Assembly (NCBI GenBank): GCA_914767715.1
Contig: OU612067.1
Coordinates: 15,879,001-15,939,000, forward strand
DNA length: 60,000 bases
Direction: 5' to 3'
Origin: Membranipora membranacea
Taxonomy: Eukaryota; Bryozoa; Gymnolaemata; Cheilostomatida; Membraniporidae
Made by a program: the position numbers and the translations under genes. Of the stretch, positions 25,652-37,310 are shown piece by piece. The first letter of the stretch is position 1. Each line of letters opens with the position of its first letter. Below the pieces are notes generated by a model, which saw nothing but the letters and a program-made list of their open reading frames with translations, had not been told where the DNA came from and did not search any database.

Positions 25652-28600
25652 ATGAACTGTTATAATATACTTAAATTTCTATTTGTGAGTTCTGCTCTTA
25701 CGCAGGATATTCCAATCATCAAACTTTGCTCAGAGGATGACATATCAACATCCTTGCAGTTTGGAAGGATCATTCACACACAGGACACAGAAGGACTGCC
25801 TCGCAACTGTAAAGTAGCGTTCACCAATGTCGCTTCTGATGGATACACAGTTCTGACTGGTTCTACAAGTGATATTCTAATTAATGGCTGCGGAAGCGAA
25901 TTTCGGAATGTTTCTGGTTTTGATTCATACTGTGAAGAAGACCATGAAACTGTTGTCCTGCGTCAAAACTCGTCAGTATCAGAACTTTTCTATTTGAGCA
26001 CAACGGCAAGTTCTACAACTCAGGTAAAGAATAAATCATAGTGTTTGATGATGAATGCCAGTACCAGCTATCCCAGCACAGCTTGCGCACTTTGAGGACA
26101 ATTTTAATTGATCATGATCGAAATTTAGTAGTTAGTTAGTTAGTAGTAGTAGTAGTTAGTAGTTCACTACTAGATAGGTCTTTGTCCTGGTGAACTGGTG
26201 AATCAATATGACTATCAAACTTGGCGACACTGAAATGGAGAAGGTTCAGCTGCCAGTATAGTTTTTGTCGTACCTGGATTGCTTACTCATAGACATCCTG
26301 GTTAAGCTAGTATCCTAGTTTCCGCTAATTATAGATAATTATGCATCATGTTAACTGGGATGCTCAATTTTCTCCAAACAGACTTCCTCGCTTTCTTCGT
26401 TGTAGTAGTGACATGCGATCAAAATGGAACAAAACTACAATTCCGAGGCCTTTCAGGAGTAATCAGCTCGCCATCACCTGGTAGTTTATTCCATGCCAGA
26501 TTTCTTGCTTCTCAATGCTCTGTGTCATTGACTGGACTACCACCACTATCAGCAGTCAGTGTGCAGACACTCGGAAGACTGAGGCTCCGCCCCAGGTTCA
26601 GGTCTGCCATTTATGTAGGAAATGATGGTCACAAAATTGAGTTTGATTGGGACACCATAGTCACAAGTGTTGTAGTGAATACAGACTCTGATGGTCAACT
26701 AAGTGTGGTGTGTGGAGCCCGGGGTGATGATCTGCATGTTATACAATTCATGCTCAAGTACAATGGTATGTAGTATACAGTGGCAGTACATTCCGACGCA
26801 ATTCCAATGTCATACATGCTAAATCTGATTCTTGAATGTTTTTTAAGATTTTGAGCAGCTATTCACTCTGGTAGCATATAGGACGAACCTCAGACCTCCT
26901 TAATTTTGGTTTGGCCTTCTAAAGTTTTAATTTAATGAACTCAATTACTCAAAATTTGATTTTCAGTCCATACTCTGTTGCTACTATATCAGTAACCTTC
27001 AAATGATCACTAACAAATTCACATGTGTCTCAAAATATATACCAGTGAGATTCAGAGCTGCAGAATGTTGCACAACTTGTGAGGAGTTGTGAGTCATCTT
27101 AAATTTTCTGCAATGTTATTAATTTCTTCACATGTGTGATCTCAATGCCGCACCCTGAACGGCTACTAAGGTGAAGTGACGAGACTTTTAATTGCACACA
27201 AGCATCTCTTCATTGCTCTCTCTAATAACACTCACAAAACTAAATACAAATTTTCTCTTTATATAGTATTACAAAAAGGATGTGAAAAAAGGATGTCATA
27301 TGATATCAATTAAACCATAAAAAATAGGCAATAGCAAAGCTATAAACAACCACCCACACACCAAAACACAGCCCATTAGTTGGTCATTGTTTATTGAAGT
27401 TAATGTGTAGTTAAATGCTATTATTTCTGCCCCTGGAAGTTAATAGGAATTATTATTATGGCATTCCCAGTGACAGCCAGAAAATCATTGTGTTAACCTG
27501 ATAGATGACAGGTGATGGCTGTTACATGTGCACTAAAATTTCATGTTTACAGCTATAATAATCATAATATGTTACAGTAACATAAGCCATCATACCCTGT
27601 TTGCAGTGATCCGATGCGGAGACATACCAATAATAAAGGGAACAACTCATTCAAAGATATCAGCACCGTATCTACCTAACTCTACGGTCACCTATGAATG
27701 TGATGAAGGTTACGAGTCAGCAGGTCAGCAGGAGATCACCATCACCTGCAGCTCAACAGAGGAGGATAGTATAACCTGGACTTGGAATGTTGCAGATGTC
27801 TACGAGCTACTCGAATGTAAACCAGGTAAATTATATAGCCAGCCTTTGGACTTATATAAGTGGTTGAACTACCATCTTGAGAGCTTTTTTTCCGTTTGTC
27901 TTTTATCAGTGCTAAGAGGTTGTCATCTTAGAAAAGAATAATAATTTTTTTTTCCATGTGTTGCAGTATCATGTGACCTAGCTGCAATAATAAATGTAAC
28001 GGATGGCACATTACTTCTGGATAAACTTACATACCATGCTGGAGACACAATTGACTTCCTTTGTGATGTTGATCACATTAAAAGCAGCATGGAACACATA
28101 GTTTGTCACAGTAACAAAACTTGGTCTGCATCCCCAGTGTGCATAAAAACAGTAAGTCTCAACGAAGATACCCTTATTTCTTATACGTATAGCGTAAGAG
28201 ACACTGTCAAGGGTCTCACTCAAAATAATCATATAACGCAAAAATAACCAAAGGCAGCCACATTGTTTTTCAAATCTTCAACAACAAGAAAAAACCTGCC
28301 ACTTTCATTGCCTCATACTATTTTCCGTGCTTCCATGGCCTTACTGAAAAATATCGCTTTGTGTTTACGTAGATGAGCTGGACACCCAGAGGGAATCACT
28401 CAGAGAACAGACAATAATCATTGTACTGGCTGTGACAGTAGCAGCCCTTGTAATAGTGCTGGTCTCATATGTGATACTCTCAGTTATTAGAAAAAGGAGG
28501 AGAGAAAGGTATGTAAAGTTGTGTGTTGTGCAACATTTTCTCGCTAGCAAAAGAGATAACTGCTCAGTGTATGGTAACACTTTTTATGATAGTTTTTTCA

Positions 28601-29359
28601 TATTTGAGTTTGACATGACACAGTTATTGCTGCAGGTCAAGAAGTGGATCCGGTGAGCACAAGAAAAAGCTGGAACAACAGAACGAAAAGCAGGAGAATA
28701 GTGAGTTTTAGGAAAACAGCTCATATAGTTGAAGAATATTTGGCGGGTGTTTGATTATTTTTTCTGTGATAACAAAGCCATGCAATAAAAGCCGATGAAC
28801 CATTCCACTTGAATGGGAATTTTCAATTGAGACTATGTGCTTGGTAAAACCTAAGCTCATGACTTTGGTATTTTAATGGTTTACCAACCTTTAGAGCGTA
28901 CAGCTGATCTCATTTGAAAATCCTATATAATTGCATTGTGGGACAGTCTTTACGTTTTGTTGTTATCCATATTTTCCACACTATCCCTTGCATCTTCTTA
29001 CAAATATTCATGAGATCAGGTATTTATATTCCTTCCAAAGAGACTGATATTCAAGTCCTGAGCATAGTGATAGAGCCATAATGTTGTATGAATTTCGCTT
29101 CACAGCCTCAATACCTCAGAATGGTATGTATGAACAGGTGTGTGATGTTCAAGGGCAAACCACAAGACGATCACTCTTGAACACAGACAAACAAAGGCAA
29201 CAGACAGAGGCAATGACCCACAAAAATCTGGCATATGAGAATGCAGAACTTGCCGATACTAGACAAACCAGCACATCACCAGGGACAACACAGGGAATGT
29301 ATGAGTCTATGACAACACAGTCACAGGAAGATCATACTTATACTGCACTTAATCAATAA
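25652..29359 (+). CDS. Receptor 2: CUB-CUB-CCP(x2)-TM paralogue with ITAM-like tail, splice-phase defects
   Basis: Exons by homology to receptor 1: 25652-26023 (signal peptide and CUB-like), 26406-26765 (CUB-like), 27607-27825 (CCP), 27967-28151 (CCP), 28373-28508 (transmembrane), 28636-28700 (juxtamembrane) and 29106-29359 (tail). Intron 2 is also alignable with that of receptor 1, so the duplication is fairly recent. The tail has AYENAEL and a terminal YESM-x9-YTAL. Two junctions do not match in phase. Exon 1 lacks 13 bases near its end and closes in phase 0, so joining it to exon 2 reads a stop at once. Exon 4 lacks one base before its donor and also ends in phase 0. Skipping exon 4 restores frame. 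A read-through start at 26348 would supply a signal-peptide-like leader for exon 2. It is either decaying or expressed as shortened isoforms. Confidence 0.65.
26104..26175 (+). repeat. (TAG)n-rich microsatellite in receptor 2 intron 1
   Basis: Repeated tagtagtagtag and tagttagttag runs. Its location in the intron is the only notable point. Confidence 0.55.
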
Positions 29360-30450
29360 AATGATACTATTGATGCTTCCTCTACCTTTTCCAACCTTCA
29401 TCTCAAGAAGAACCTCTAAATAAGGTATCAGTATGCAGTGTGGATTGCTGAACTATCTTTTCATTGACAAAACATATTTTGTCAATGGTTGGATACCACA
29501 CACCACAAATATCTTTTGTATCTTCATATTTAAAGCCAATGATCATTTTATAGAAAACTGCTTTAGAATAATTTTCATATCAAATAATATGTTGAACATC
29601 TTTGAATTAGGCCTTAATCAACATTTTTTGGACTAAGATTATTGAAATAACTTTTAGAAACACATTAAATTGAAAATTATTTATAGATGTTTTGCCTAAC
29701 CGTGATCATGATACACTGTCAAAATCCATACACACCATTCGAAGATGTGCGGCCTGACTGAGCGCCTCTTGGTTTTTTGCTCGCCAACAGACGCTGTACT
29801 GTCTTGTGCTCTTATTTGATTTTTTATTGATAATATGCCAACAAGTTTTATTAAACTATTAAATTTATAAAACACATTTGACCTGTAGATAGGGCATGCC
29901 TGTGTATTATCGTGGCTGGTTTCACATCTAAGATGCAACAATTAGTGTTGAGATTATTCAAGTAAACAATTTATATTTCGGCATGCTTCAAAAATCTGAC
30001 AACTTCATACAACACTCTGCATTTTTTTACACTTTTTTTAGATAATATGATGTTTGGTGATAATATCTAATTACTGGCGTTGTTTTCATAAAGAAACTTT
30101 TAGCTTGATACTGCTGTAAATATCAAAAATAATATACTATTAGAAATTAATCCCACCAGAACTTATTTGAGTTAAGGGTCACTATCATAAAAAAACTCTC
30201 AGCCTTCGCAAATCGGTGTTTGTCCTTAATTATTCAGAGATGTATACACATGATGATCATCGCTACCTTCTCCATGTTTCACCATCTCATATTCTCCACC
30301 GGCCATTAGAATCCGTCGAGCCCTTCCATTACCCGACAAATTAAAACTCTCATAGGGTACGCCAGCCCTCCAGCGTCTGTGACAAATGTCGAATTAATGT
30401 TGGAGGTGTCTGAGCCAACCATCTCATATTCAGCACGGTTGTTTGGCGCA
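28636..30450 (+). repeat. Segmental duplication, block 1 first part (matches 55170-56830)
   Basis: From the juxtamembrane exon of receptor 2 through its 3' flank, the DNA aligns with 55170-56830. Shared landmarks are gagcac-agaaaaagctggaacaacagaac, the last exon, attgatgct-cctctacc, gcgcctct-gg-tttt, tctaattactggcgt and ctccagcgtctgtg. Coding, intronic and flanking DNA are all duplicated. Confidence 0.75.
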
Positions 30451-31110
30451 CCCATAAAAAAAAAAAAAGCAGCAATATGAAACGTTAGGAAAACAGTTTG
30501 TGAAGTTTGTACTTGTGTCCAAATTATCCTTTCCAACAAAGTCTTTCTGTGTTGTCTACCTTTTTTTAAGTTCAAATTTCATATTAATGAAATAATAATA
30601 TTGTATTCTTACAAGATGCATTTCCTTTTTTCTTCAACCTGTAAAATGCTAAATAAAAAATTAATAATTCTTTTCACCTCCTATTTATTCTAACATTCTG
30701 TTTAGCATTATTAGCTAACTTTCCGCAACTGGGCACCTTTCTATTGCTGAATTATTTTGTTTTCACCATTATTTTTGCAATATGTGGGCATGTTGATTAA
30801 GCAGTAGGCCTACTGGTGAAAGGTGTATTCATATAAATCAGAAATATGACTAATTATTCCGTTAGCAGCATTTCCTCTTCCGAGTTGCTGAGTTTGCCCA
30901 GATGCGGTCAATCTGAAATAGAAATTTGTTATACAATAGTTTGACATCAAGTGTGATCAAATTATTAAAAGACATTCAATTAGACATGGTACTCCCTCAG
31001 CAGCTAAAACTTCTACATACCTTTGGAATTCCTTAGTTAAATTTCTGCTTTGAACCACCAAAACAGTCAAACAAATAATCATCAAGATGCAGATATACTA
31101 CAAGGATATT
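30226..31110 (-). pseudogene. Decayed minus-strand receptor 3' end (copy C)
   Basis: Read leftwards: a remnant transmembrane exon near 31110-31028 that has lost its hydrophobicity, a juxtamembrane exon at 30912-30860 (RLTASGQTQQLG, donor GT changed to GA), and a tail exon ending at 30226. The tail shows AEYEMVGSD, then a frameshift near 30358, then YESF, EYEMV and HHVYTSLNN. The tail acceptor AG is missing, replaced by a long T tract and ATG. The YEMV-x11-YTSL spacing matches the better copy at 58794. It is clearly related but not expressible as it stands. Confidence 0.7.
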
Positions 31111-31750
31111 TTTTGTGTGTTTGGAGTAATTAAAGATCTCCAATGAGAACTCCAATACCATTCTGTCATTTCTAAAAATTAGATTAACAACATCAAAGAT
31201 ACTTGACACTGAAAATTGGGGAAACCTTAGTGATTGAAAATGTCTCCTCTTTAGCAATGTGGACACAACTAGAGTTTTCGATCCAAGAATTGACAAATTC
31301 GGACCTTGTATGTTATGTAATATGATAAAAGTCTGCCTGTTGCGATAAACAAATATTGTACCATATGTCATACAATCCCTCCCATACTGATTTCATGTGA
31401 TTGGCGCTCACCAGTCATGTTCTTTGATGTTGTCTGATGCAGCTCTGAAAACGAAAGAATATTCTGACGAAACACTTGCTCTAGTTTTTAGAAAAGGTCT
31501 TCATGTCTCAACAGGATGTACCAAGTGAGGTGGAATTGAAAACATTCGCCTGGACCAGGCTGCACTAGTATTCTGTCTTGTGAATGCAAAGTGTTTATAA
31601 TCCCAGTTATCACAGGAATGTAAAAATAGCAATTGAGGCCTTTCTAATGGTTTTCAAGGAAAAACACTTGGATGATGAGTTCAATCAGGAAAGGATACTA
31701 TTTATGTGAAAATAAGGGGTCAAGGACGTAGCGTGCAGAGGAGGAGGCAT

Positions 31751-32040
31751 GTTCGATGATTGGTTAAGGGTGTGGACTTGCGATATGTGAGGTCCAGGTG
31801 CAATTCCCGATGCCAGCAGTCATTTTCTGATTTGGTACTGGCACGCCATTAATCCTAGCCAGGTCCTTGCGGAACGGGACTAAAAATACCGGAGGTCCAC
31901 TGTGTGTTTGCACACCCCACATGCAGTTAAAGGATCCCCCTCTGCCTCTTTGATATAAAGAGTAGCCGGGCCCGGCGGGCAAGGGTATAGGGTGCTGCTT
32001 GAGTACCATGGGTCCCTGTACCTGTGCTCTAGAGGGGTAA
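31751..32040 (+). repeat. tRNA-derived SINE-like element, copy 2
   Basis: It aligns with 19651-19930. The head reads attggttaagggtgtggactt (A-box region) and aggtgcaattccc (B-box region). The body shares gaacgggactaaaaataccgg and ggtccactgtgtgtttgca with copy 1. This copy is GC-richer and probably nearer the source sequence. It splits the duplicated block, having no counterpart at 56.8-57.7 kb. Confidence 0.7.
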
Positions 32041-33080
32041 CCCTCTCCGCAATGACGACCAGGAATGTTTTTACAAATGCAAAGCAGAGAACACATGTAA
32101 TTAATCACGCTGACACCATCAAGCAGCTGATAGCCAGGATCACAGCTTGCAATGAGTACAGTGCTGTACGAAAAAGAAACCTGGTCATTGCCTCACAGAG
32201 TAAGGATATGCAGAGGGGACACTTCAATGATAGCTATAGTGCCTATGGTTTATGATTCCCTGGGGGAAAATTGTCAATCTGGCTACCTGTCATTTTTACT
32301 AGTTATAAAGTTACATTGGCAATTTGTCAAGCAGACATACCCACCTATTCATAACCTAGAGACTGATTTCCACTTTGTTTGATAATTTTACTCACACAAG
32401 GACATAATTGAATATATTACCGATTTTGATGTGTGTACACCTTGGGTCTAGAAGGGTCAAGAGTATTCATCTCCCCTGTGGCAGATTAGTCTTGTCGGTA
32501 TACCTCAATATAGAGCTAAGGTTGAGCAGTGATTCAAATCCTTTTCTGCATTTCTATTCTATTAATGTCCTTGCTTGTGGCCCCTCCATTGCTAGGTCAA
32601 CCATACACCATGGACCTTCAACCAATAATGTAAGTTTTCCAAAGAATTCGTCTCTTTTTCCTTCTCTCATGGTTTTTTTTCCAGCAGCCACTCTCAATGA
32701 CTGATTCGAAATTTGTTTTTGTTGCCAACTCTTTGGTGAGCCAGGGGACAACCTTTTCCGCTGCTAGTGTGTGTTCAGGCAATCGCTGTCCGCATGAGAA
32801 TTCGTGGTGAGTCGGTCACAGCACACCTAGCAAAATTTAATACCATACACAACCTTAATCAATATCATCTCACAAATTTCCCTGCCCTTCACAAACATTA
32901 TTCCCGTGGCGCAGTAGACAGTTGAAGATGGCGATATGGGTTCAATCCCCATTTTTTTCCTGAGTTTCTGGTTGAAACGTCTTCCTGGTTATCATAGTTT
33001 TGATGACAAAGAGGCTTTATAGACCATTATTTTGTCGATGTTCTGGTGTGCCTTAAACAGGAAGCTTTCCAAAGAATCTT
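32041..33080. other. Intergenic with a tRNA-like SINE head near 32908-32965
   Basis: At 32910-32960 a tggcgcagtagacag A-box-like segment and a gggttcaatcccc B box (a full match to GGTTCRANNCC) lie at tRNA-like spacing, followed by a T-run. No cloverleaf is complete. The rest of the stretch has no recognised gene. Confidence 0.45.
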
Positions 33081-33979
33081 TAGATTATCTATATGGATTG
33101 ATTTTTTTGCCCAAAATGCATCTGCATCAGGTAGTTGTCTGCACATTGATGTTGCTTGTCAAATCGGGTGAGAACAATGGAAACGGTGATTGAACTTGAA
33201 ACTTTCCCTTGACCAGTGGTGATTGTATAGTAGGCTTCGTGTTTTATCGATGGTTTGTGGTGATTGGTTATATTAATATATACCCACTCTATCACTTTGA
33301 AATCTCAGAGCTGCTGTAAACTATCGCCGGTGAGCTGGTGTTGAGATGATCACTCCTCACCATGCTAGGATTGTGTGGAAAAAATTAATTTATTTCCTAC
33401 CTGGTTCATAGCGTTTTACAACTCTCAAATCAGGTATCAGTCAAATTAGCCAGGATGGGTTTTGGATTGTTTTACCAACAGGGTGAAAGCTGTTACTTTG
33501 TATATGTGTTAGATGTTTTATTTTAGGATTTCCAATTCTATGATATGTTTTAAGTCAAAACTTAACAAAACAGAACAGTTGCGTAAAACATACAGGAAGA
33601 TGAATAATGCATGCTGGTAGGAAATATCAAAGGGTAAGTATATAATGTTGAGGGCCTGGCTAAATCCAGGTAGAATTTGGAGACTGAAGACCTTTACTGA
33701 TTAGCCTGCCAATCCGGCCTTGCAAACTGCTTCCGGTGGATTCAAGGTGAAATACCACACAATTGTGTAGGTCCTATATGTATCAGTCAATATTGTATTG
33801 ACCTCATTTGTCGAAGACGCTATAAAGGGTTCCAGTGTTGTGTTTCTTATTTAAAAAACATCAAGAATACTGTTCTATTGGCTGAGAATATTCCTAGAAA
33901 ACAGCATTATGCGTTATAGAGTTAAATTACCAAATGAAAACAAACAGATCATCGGCTCAAAAAAGATGACCTTTTGTCC

Positions 33980-35191
33980 CTAGCCATTTAGAGAAGTATA
34001 GACATGGTTATCTTCTCCTACTCCTCCTTGATTCACCATCTCATACTCAGCACCTCTAGACTGAATATTTCCAGCCATCCTTGTACCAGAGTTCTCAAAG
34101 GTATTGGCTAACCTGATTTACAGCATCAGAATCAACTGCTTGATTAACTAGGGAGAGATCCAATCCTCGTAGTCAGTAGGATTGATCAATCCACCTTTTG
34201 AAACAAGGAAAATACTGGAGGATCGGAGTTATTGCGAAATTTTTCCGCGTTTAACTTTTTTGAGAATATTTAAACGCATAAGACTTATAATTGTGCCCTT
34301 TAAAATCTATTGATGCTATATTTTTAGCACTCTTTCAACAACCTTTTTTACTCTGAAAATTGTATTCCGTTTTGATTTTGCACAACCATTGTTGATAATG
34401 TTGAGTTGGATAAACGGGTAGGCTGTAGTTAGTGGTCTAGCCAATCAGTGGAAGGACTCAGTTCAATTCGAAACCCTAATGGTGTAAAAGTTCTAAGTAT
34501 AAAATACATGGATTGTAGTTGTTGCTGAATTCATACCTTTAGTGGCGCTTCTTTCCGGAACAATTTGCTAAGCTTGTTCATATGCAGTCAATCTAAAATT
34601 AAAACGTTCAAGTTATAAGTCATAGATTCAGTGACATATGTGAAGCTCCCGGTTATATATGTGAGCAGTTTTCATTTCATATACATCGTCTTCAAATGAG
34701 AGACACGCATTATCTTAAACCTCCATCAAACAATTTTCTCTGCAATCTTTTTATAATTTTCAATAGCCTTCCGCAACAGATCAGGTCTGCAAACAATTCA
34801 AAGTCGTTCCGACAATATGCATTTATGTATTTCATGTCTAAGACATAACCATTTTCATTGTTAGTCTTTATCTTCCATATTTCTTCTTTATCTATTTATT
34901 CCATATTTATTTATTTTTGTTTAATCTTGGCACACTCGGAAGAACATCATTTTAATGATGAAGTTTGCTTACCAATAATCAGTTACAAAAGAAACAAAGA
35001 AAAGAAAAAATGGCCATTAAGATAATGGAAAGAACAATCATCACTGAGATTACTACATACAATTACTCTTTACCTTTGATTTTCAACAGCCAAATTTCTG
35101 CTTCTGATCACAAAGAAATCCAGCCCGCCGATCAGAAGTATGCAGACAACTCCAAGGACAGAACCAACGATAACTTCTTGGTGTTGATCCC
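33980..35191 (-). pseudogene. Minus-strand receptor 3' end with stops (copy A)
   Basis: Exons read leftwards: transmembrane 35191-35074 (GDQHQEVIVGSVLGVVCILL then IGGLDFFVIRSR), juxtamembrane 34592-34537, tail 34194-33980. The transmembrane and juxtamembrane exons have the same lengths (118 and 56) as in the copy at 58794. The juxtamembrane exon has an in-frame TAG. The tail has INPTDYEDW then a TAG, caused by indels that net to a multiple of three, so its far end (FENSG, AEYEMV, HVYTSLNG) is back in frame but behind stops. An Asp sits inside the membrane helix. It is a recent pseudogene, or a truncated decoy if stops are read as ends. Confidence 0.75.
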
Positions 35192-35754
35192 CTACAAAAA
35201 ATGACAAATTTATCACTATTGTTCAAATAACTGATTGACTGAAGCGGACATGGTAATAACATCTGCTGATTTTTATTTTCCTTTTAGTCCTTTTTCTTCC
35301 CATATATTTTAATAACCACAGTATTTTAATCTATGAATGACATAACAATTCTTTATCCACCATATCAAATTACTCTATTATACTTTTACCACATATAGCC
35401 TAACTAATCTTGATTTTTTTTCTTTGTTTTTTGTCTACCTCAGAGGTCAACAAGTTGCCTTTAACTATCTGTTAATTGTGCACTTTCAAGCCAACCTCTA
35501 TAAATAAAAAGTAAATAAACTAGAAATGCCGCGATCATAAATGCCACAAAACTTCAGGGGTGTGGATGATAGACACTCAGGTTGTCGATTGAGTTTACGA
35601 TGGATGGCCAATTGGCGATGTCATTACAAGTGCAAACTAAAATGGCTGTCCTTTCCATGCAACCTATGAGAAAGACAACCTGAGTATCGTTAACCTATTA
35701 GGTGGCAGAACTCCTCCCTCAATAATTTTCAGTGAGTACAGCCATAGAATATAG
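35192..35754. other. No exon seen
   Basis: Upstream (minus-strand sense) of the copy A transmembrane exon I find no CCP or CUB exons. The extracellular part of that gene seems deleted or replaced by the repeat array that follows. Confidence 0.45.
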
Positions 35755-36830
35755 CGCAGCAAACATGTTATAATTGTGGTATAACCTACCAAGTAGTAAA
35801 TGAGATGATATTTTAAAAAATATGTAATCACCGGGACTTGAAGTCGGACCTCCCGCGCAACAACCATGTTATAATTGTGGTATTAACCACCAAGTAGTGA
35901 AAGAGATGATATGTAAAAAAAAATCAGTTTTTAACGGGACTTGAACTCGGGCCTCCCGCGCAACAAACATGTTATAATTGTTACATATATTTGTATAAAC
36001 CACCAAGTAGTGAAAGGGATGATATGTAAAAAAATATGTAATCACCGGGACTTGAAGTCGGACCTCCCGCGCAACAACCATGTTATAATTGTGGTATTAA
36101 CCACCAAGTAGTGAAAGAGATGATATGTAAAAAAAAATCAGTTTTTAACGGGACTTGAACTCGGGCCTCCCGCGCAACAAACATGTTATAATTGTTACAT
36201 ATATTTGTATAAACCACCAAGTAGTGAAAGGGATGATATGTAAAAAAAACTGTCTTCACCGGGTTTTGAACTTGGGCCTCCCGCGCAACAAACATTTTAT
36301 TATTGTGGTATAAACCACCAAGTAGTGAAAAAGATGATATGTAAAAAAAATCTGTTTTCACCGGGATTTGAACTCGGGCCTCCCGCGCAACAAACATGCT
36401 ATAATTGTTACATATATTTGTATAAACCACCAAGTAGTGAAAGGGATGATATGTAAAAAAAACTGTCTTCACCGGGTTTTGAACTTGGGCCTCCCGCGCA
36501 ACAAACATTTTATTATTGTGGTATAAACCACCAAGTAGTGAAAAAGATGATATGTAAAAAAAATCTGTTTTCACCGGGATTTGAACTCGGGCCTCCCGCG
36601 CAACAAACATGCTATAACTGTGGAATAAACCAACAAGTAGTGAAAGAGATGATTTATGTAAAAAAATCTGTTTAACCGGGATTTGAACTTGGGCCTCCCG
36701 CGCAACAAACATGTTATTATTGTGGTATAAACCACCAATTAGTGAAAAAGACGATATGTAAAAAAATCTGTTTTCACCGGAATTTGAACTCGGGCCTCTC
36801 GCGCAACAAACATGTTATAATTGTGGCATA
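35755..36830 (-). repeat. Tandem array of about ten tRNA-like units of 104-113 bp with higher-order dimers
   Basis: Ten units each contain gcctcccgcgcaac and a complement of gagttcaaatcccggtga, a B-box/T-arm-like motif on the minus strand. Upstream on the same strand, tacttggtggtttatacca resembles an A box, and ttca and tgaa ends can pair as an acceptor stem. The complete cloverleaf does not close: the anticodon arm is irregular and the unit is about 8 bases too long. Adjacent pairs form larger units: 35868-36076 is nearly identical to 36077-36288, and 36290-36505 to 36506-36720. This indicates amplification as ~210 bp dimers. Origin from a tRNA or tRNA-SINE is inferred. Confidence 0.75.
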
Positions 36831-37014
36831 TGCATAGACTTAATAATAAACCTAGACAGGAAACTGTATATAGCTGAAGTGAGGCACTTAATTATGGTGA
36901 CGCGACGTCACTGGATGGTGTAGAAACAGTGATTTTTACTCATAACTATCATTGATTTACCTGTCCCAGCTCTGGTTAATTGTTGATAACTCAATTGGCC
37001 TCGATCAGAATTTA

Positions 37015-37310
37015 AGTTTGAAAATTGCAATAGATTCAGCAGCTTCTGGTGATCATTTTGATGGTCTGTTTAGCTTCATAGCTCAAATATTATCAAAAAA
37101 GCAAGCTATTGTAAACGGTGCATTGACTTAAATCTATAAAAAAATTTGCAGCTTCGGCCCTGAATAAATGCTTATATCTCAAACAATTTTTATTGAATTT
37201 TGAGTTTGAAAATTGCAATAGACTCAGCAGCTTCTGGTGATCATTTTGATAGCCTGTTTAGCTTCATAGTTCAAATATTATCAAAAAACAAAGCTATTGA
37301 AAACAGTGGT
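37015..37310 (+). repeat. Direct repeat of about 110 bp, two copies
   Basis: Copies at about 37015-37125 and 37201-37310 share gtttgaaaattgcaatag, ttcagcagcttctggtgatc and gttcaaatattatcaaaaaa. No coding function was seen. Confidence 0.7.

Noticed and set aside
31764-32255. Open frames on both strands at 31.8-32.3 kb with GC-rich composition
   Set aside because: They lie in or overlap SINE-like copy 2, and their reading frames are not shared with copy 1 at 19651-19930.
36083-36712. A 209-codon minus-strand open frame with repeated MFVAREA segments
   Set aside because: It is the translation of the tRNA-like tandem array; the repetition follows the DNA repeat and has no independent coding evidence.
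35755-36830. Possibility of a CRISPR array or a functional tRNA gene cluster
   Set aside because: Units are 104-113 bp of nearly uniform sequence with no variable spacers, and the cloverleaf does not close, so neither fits.
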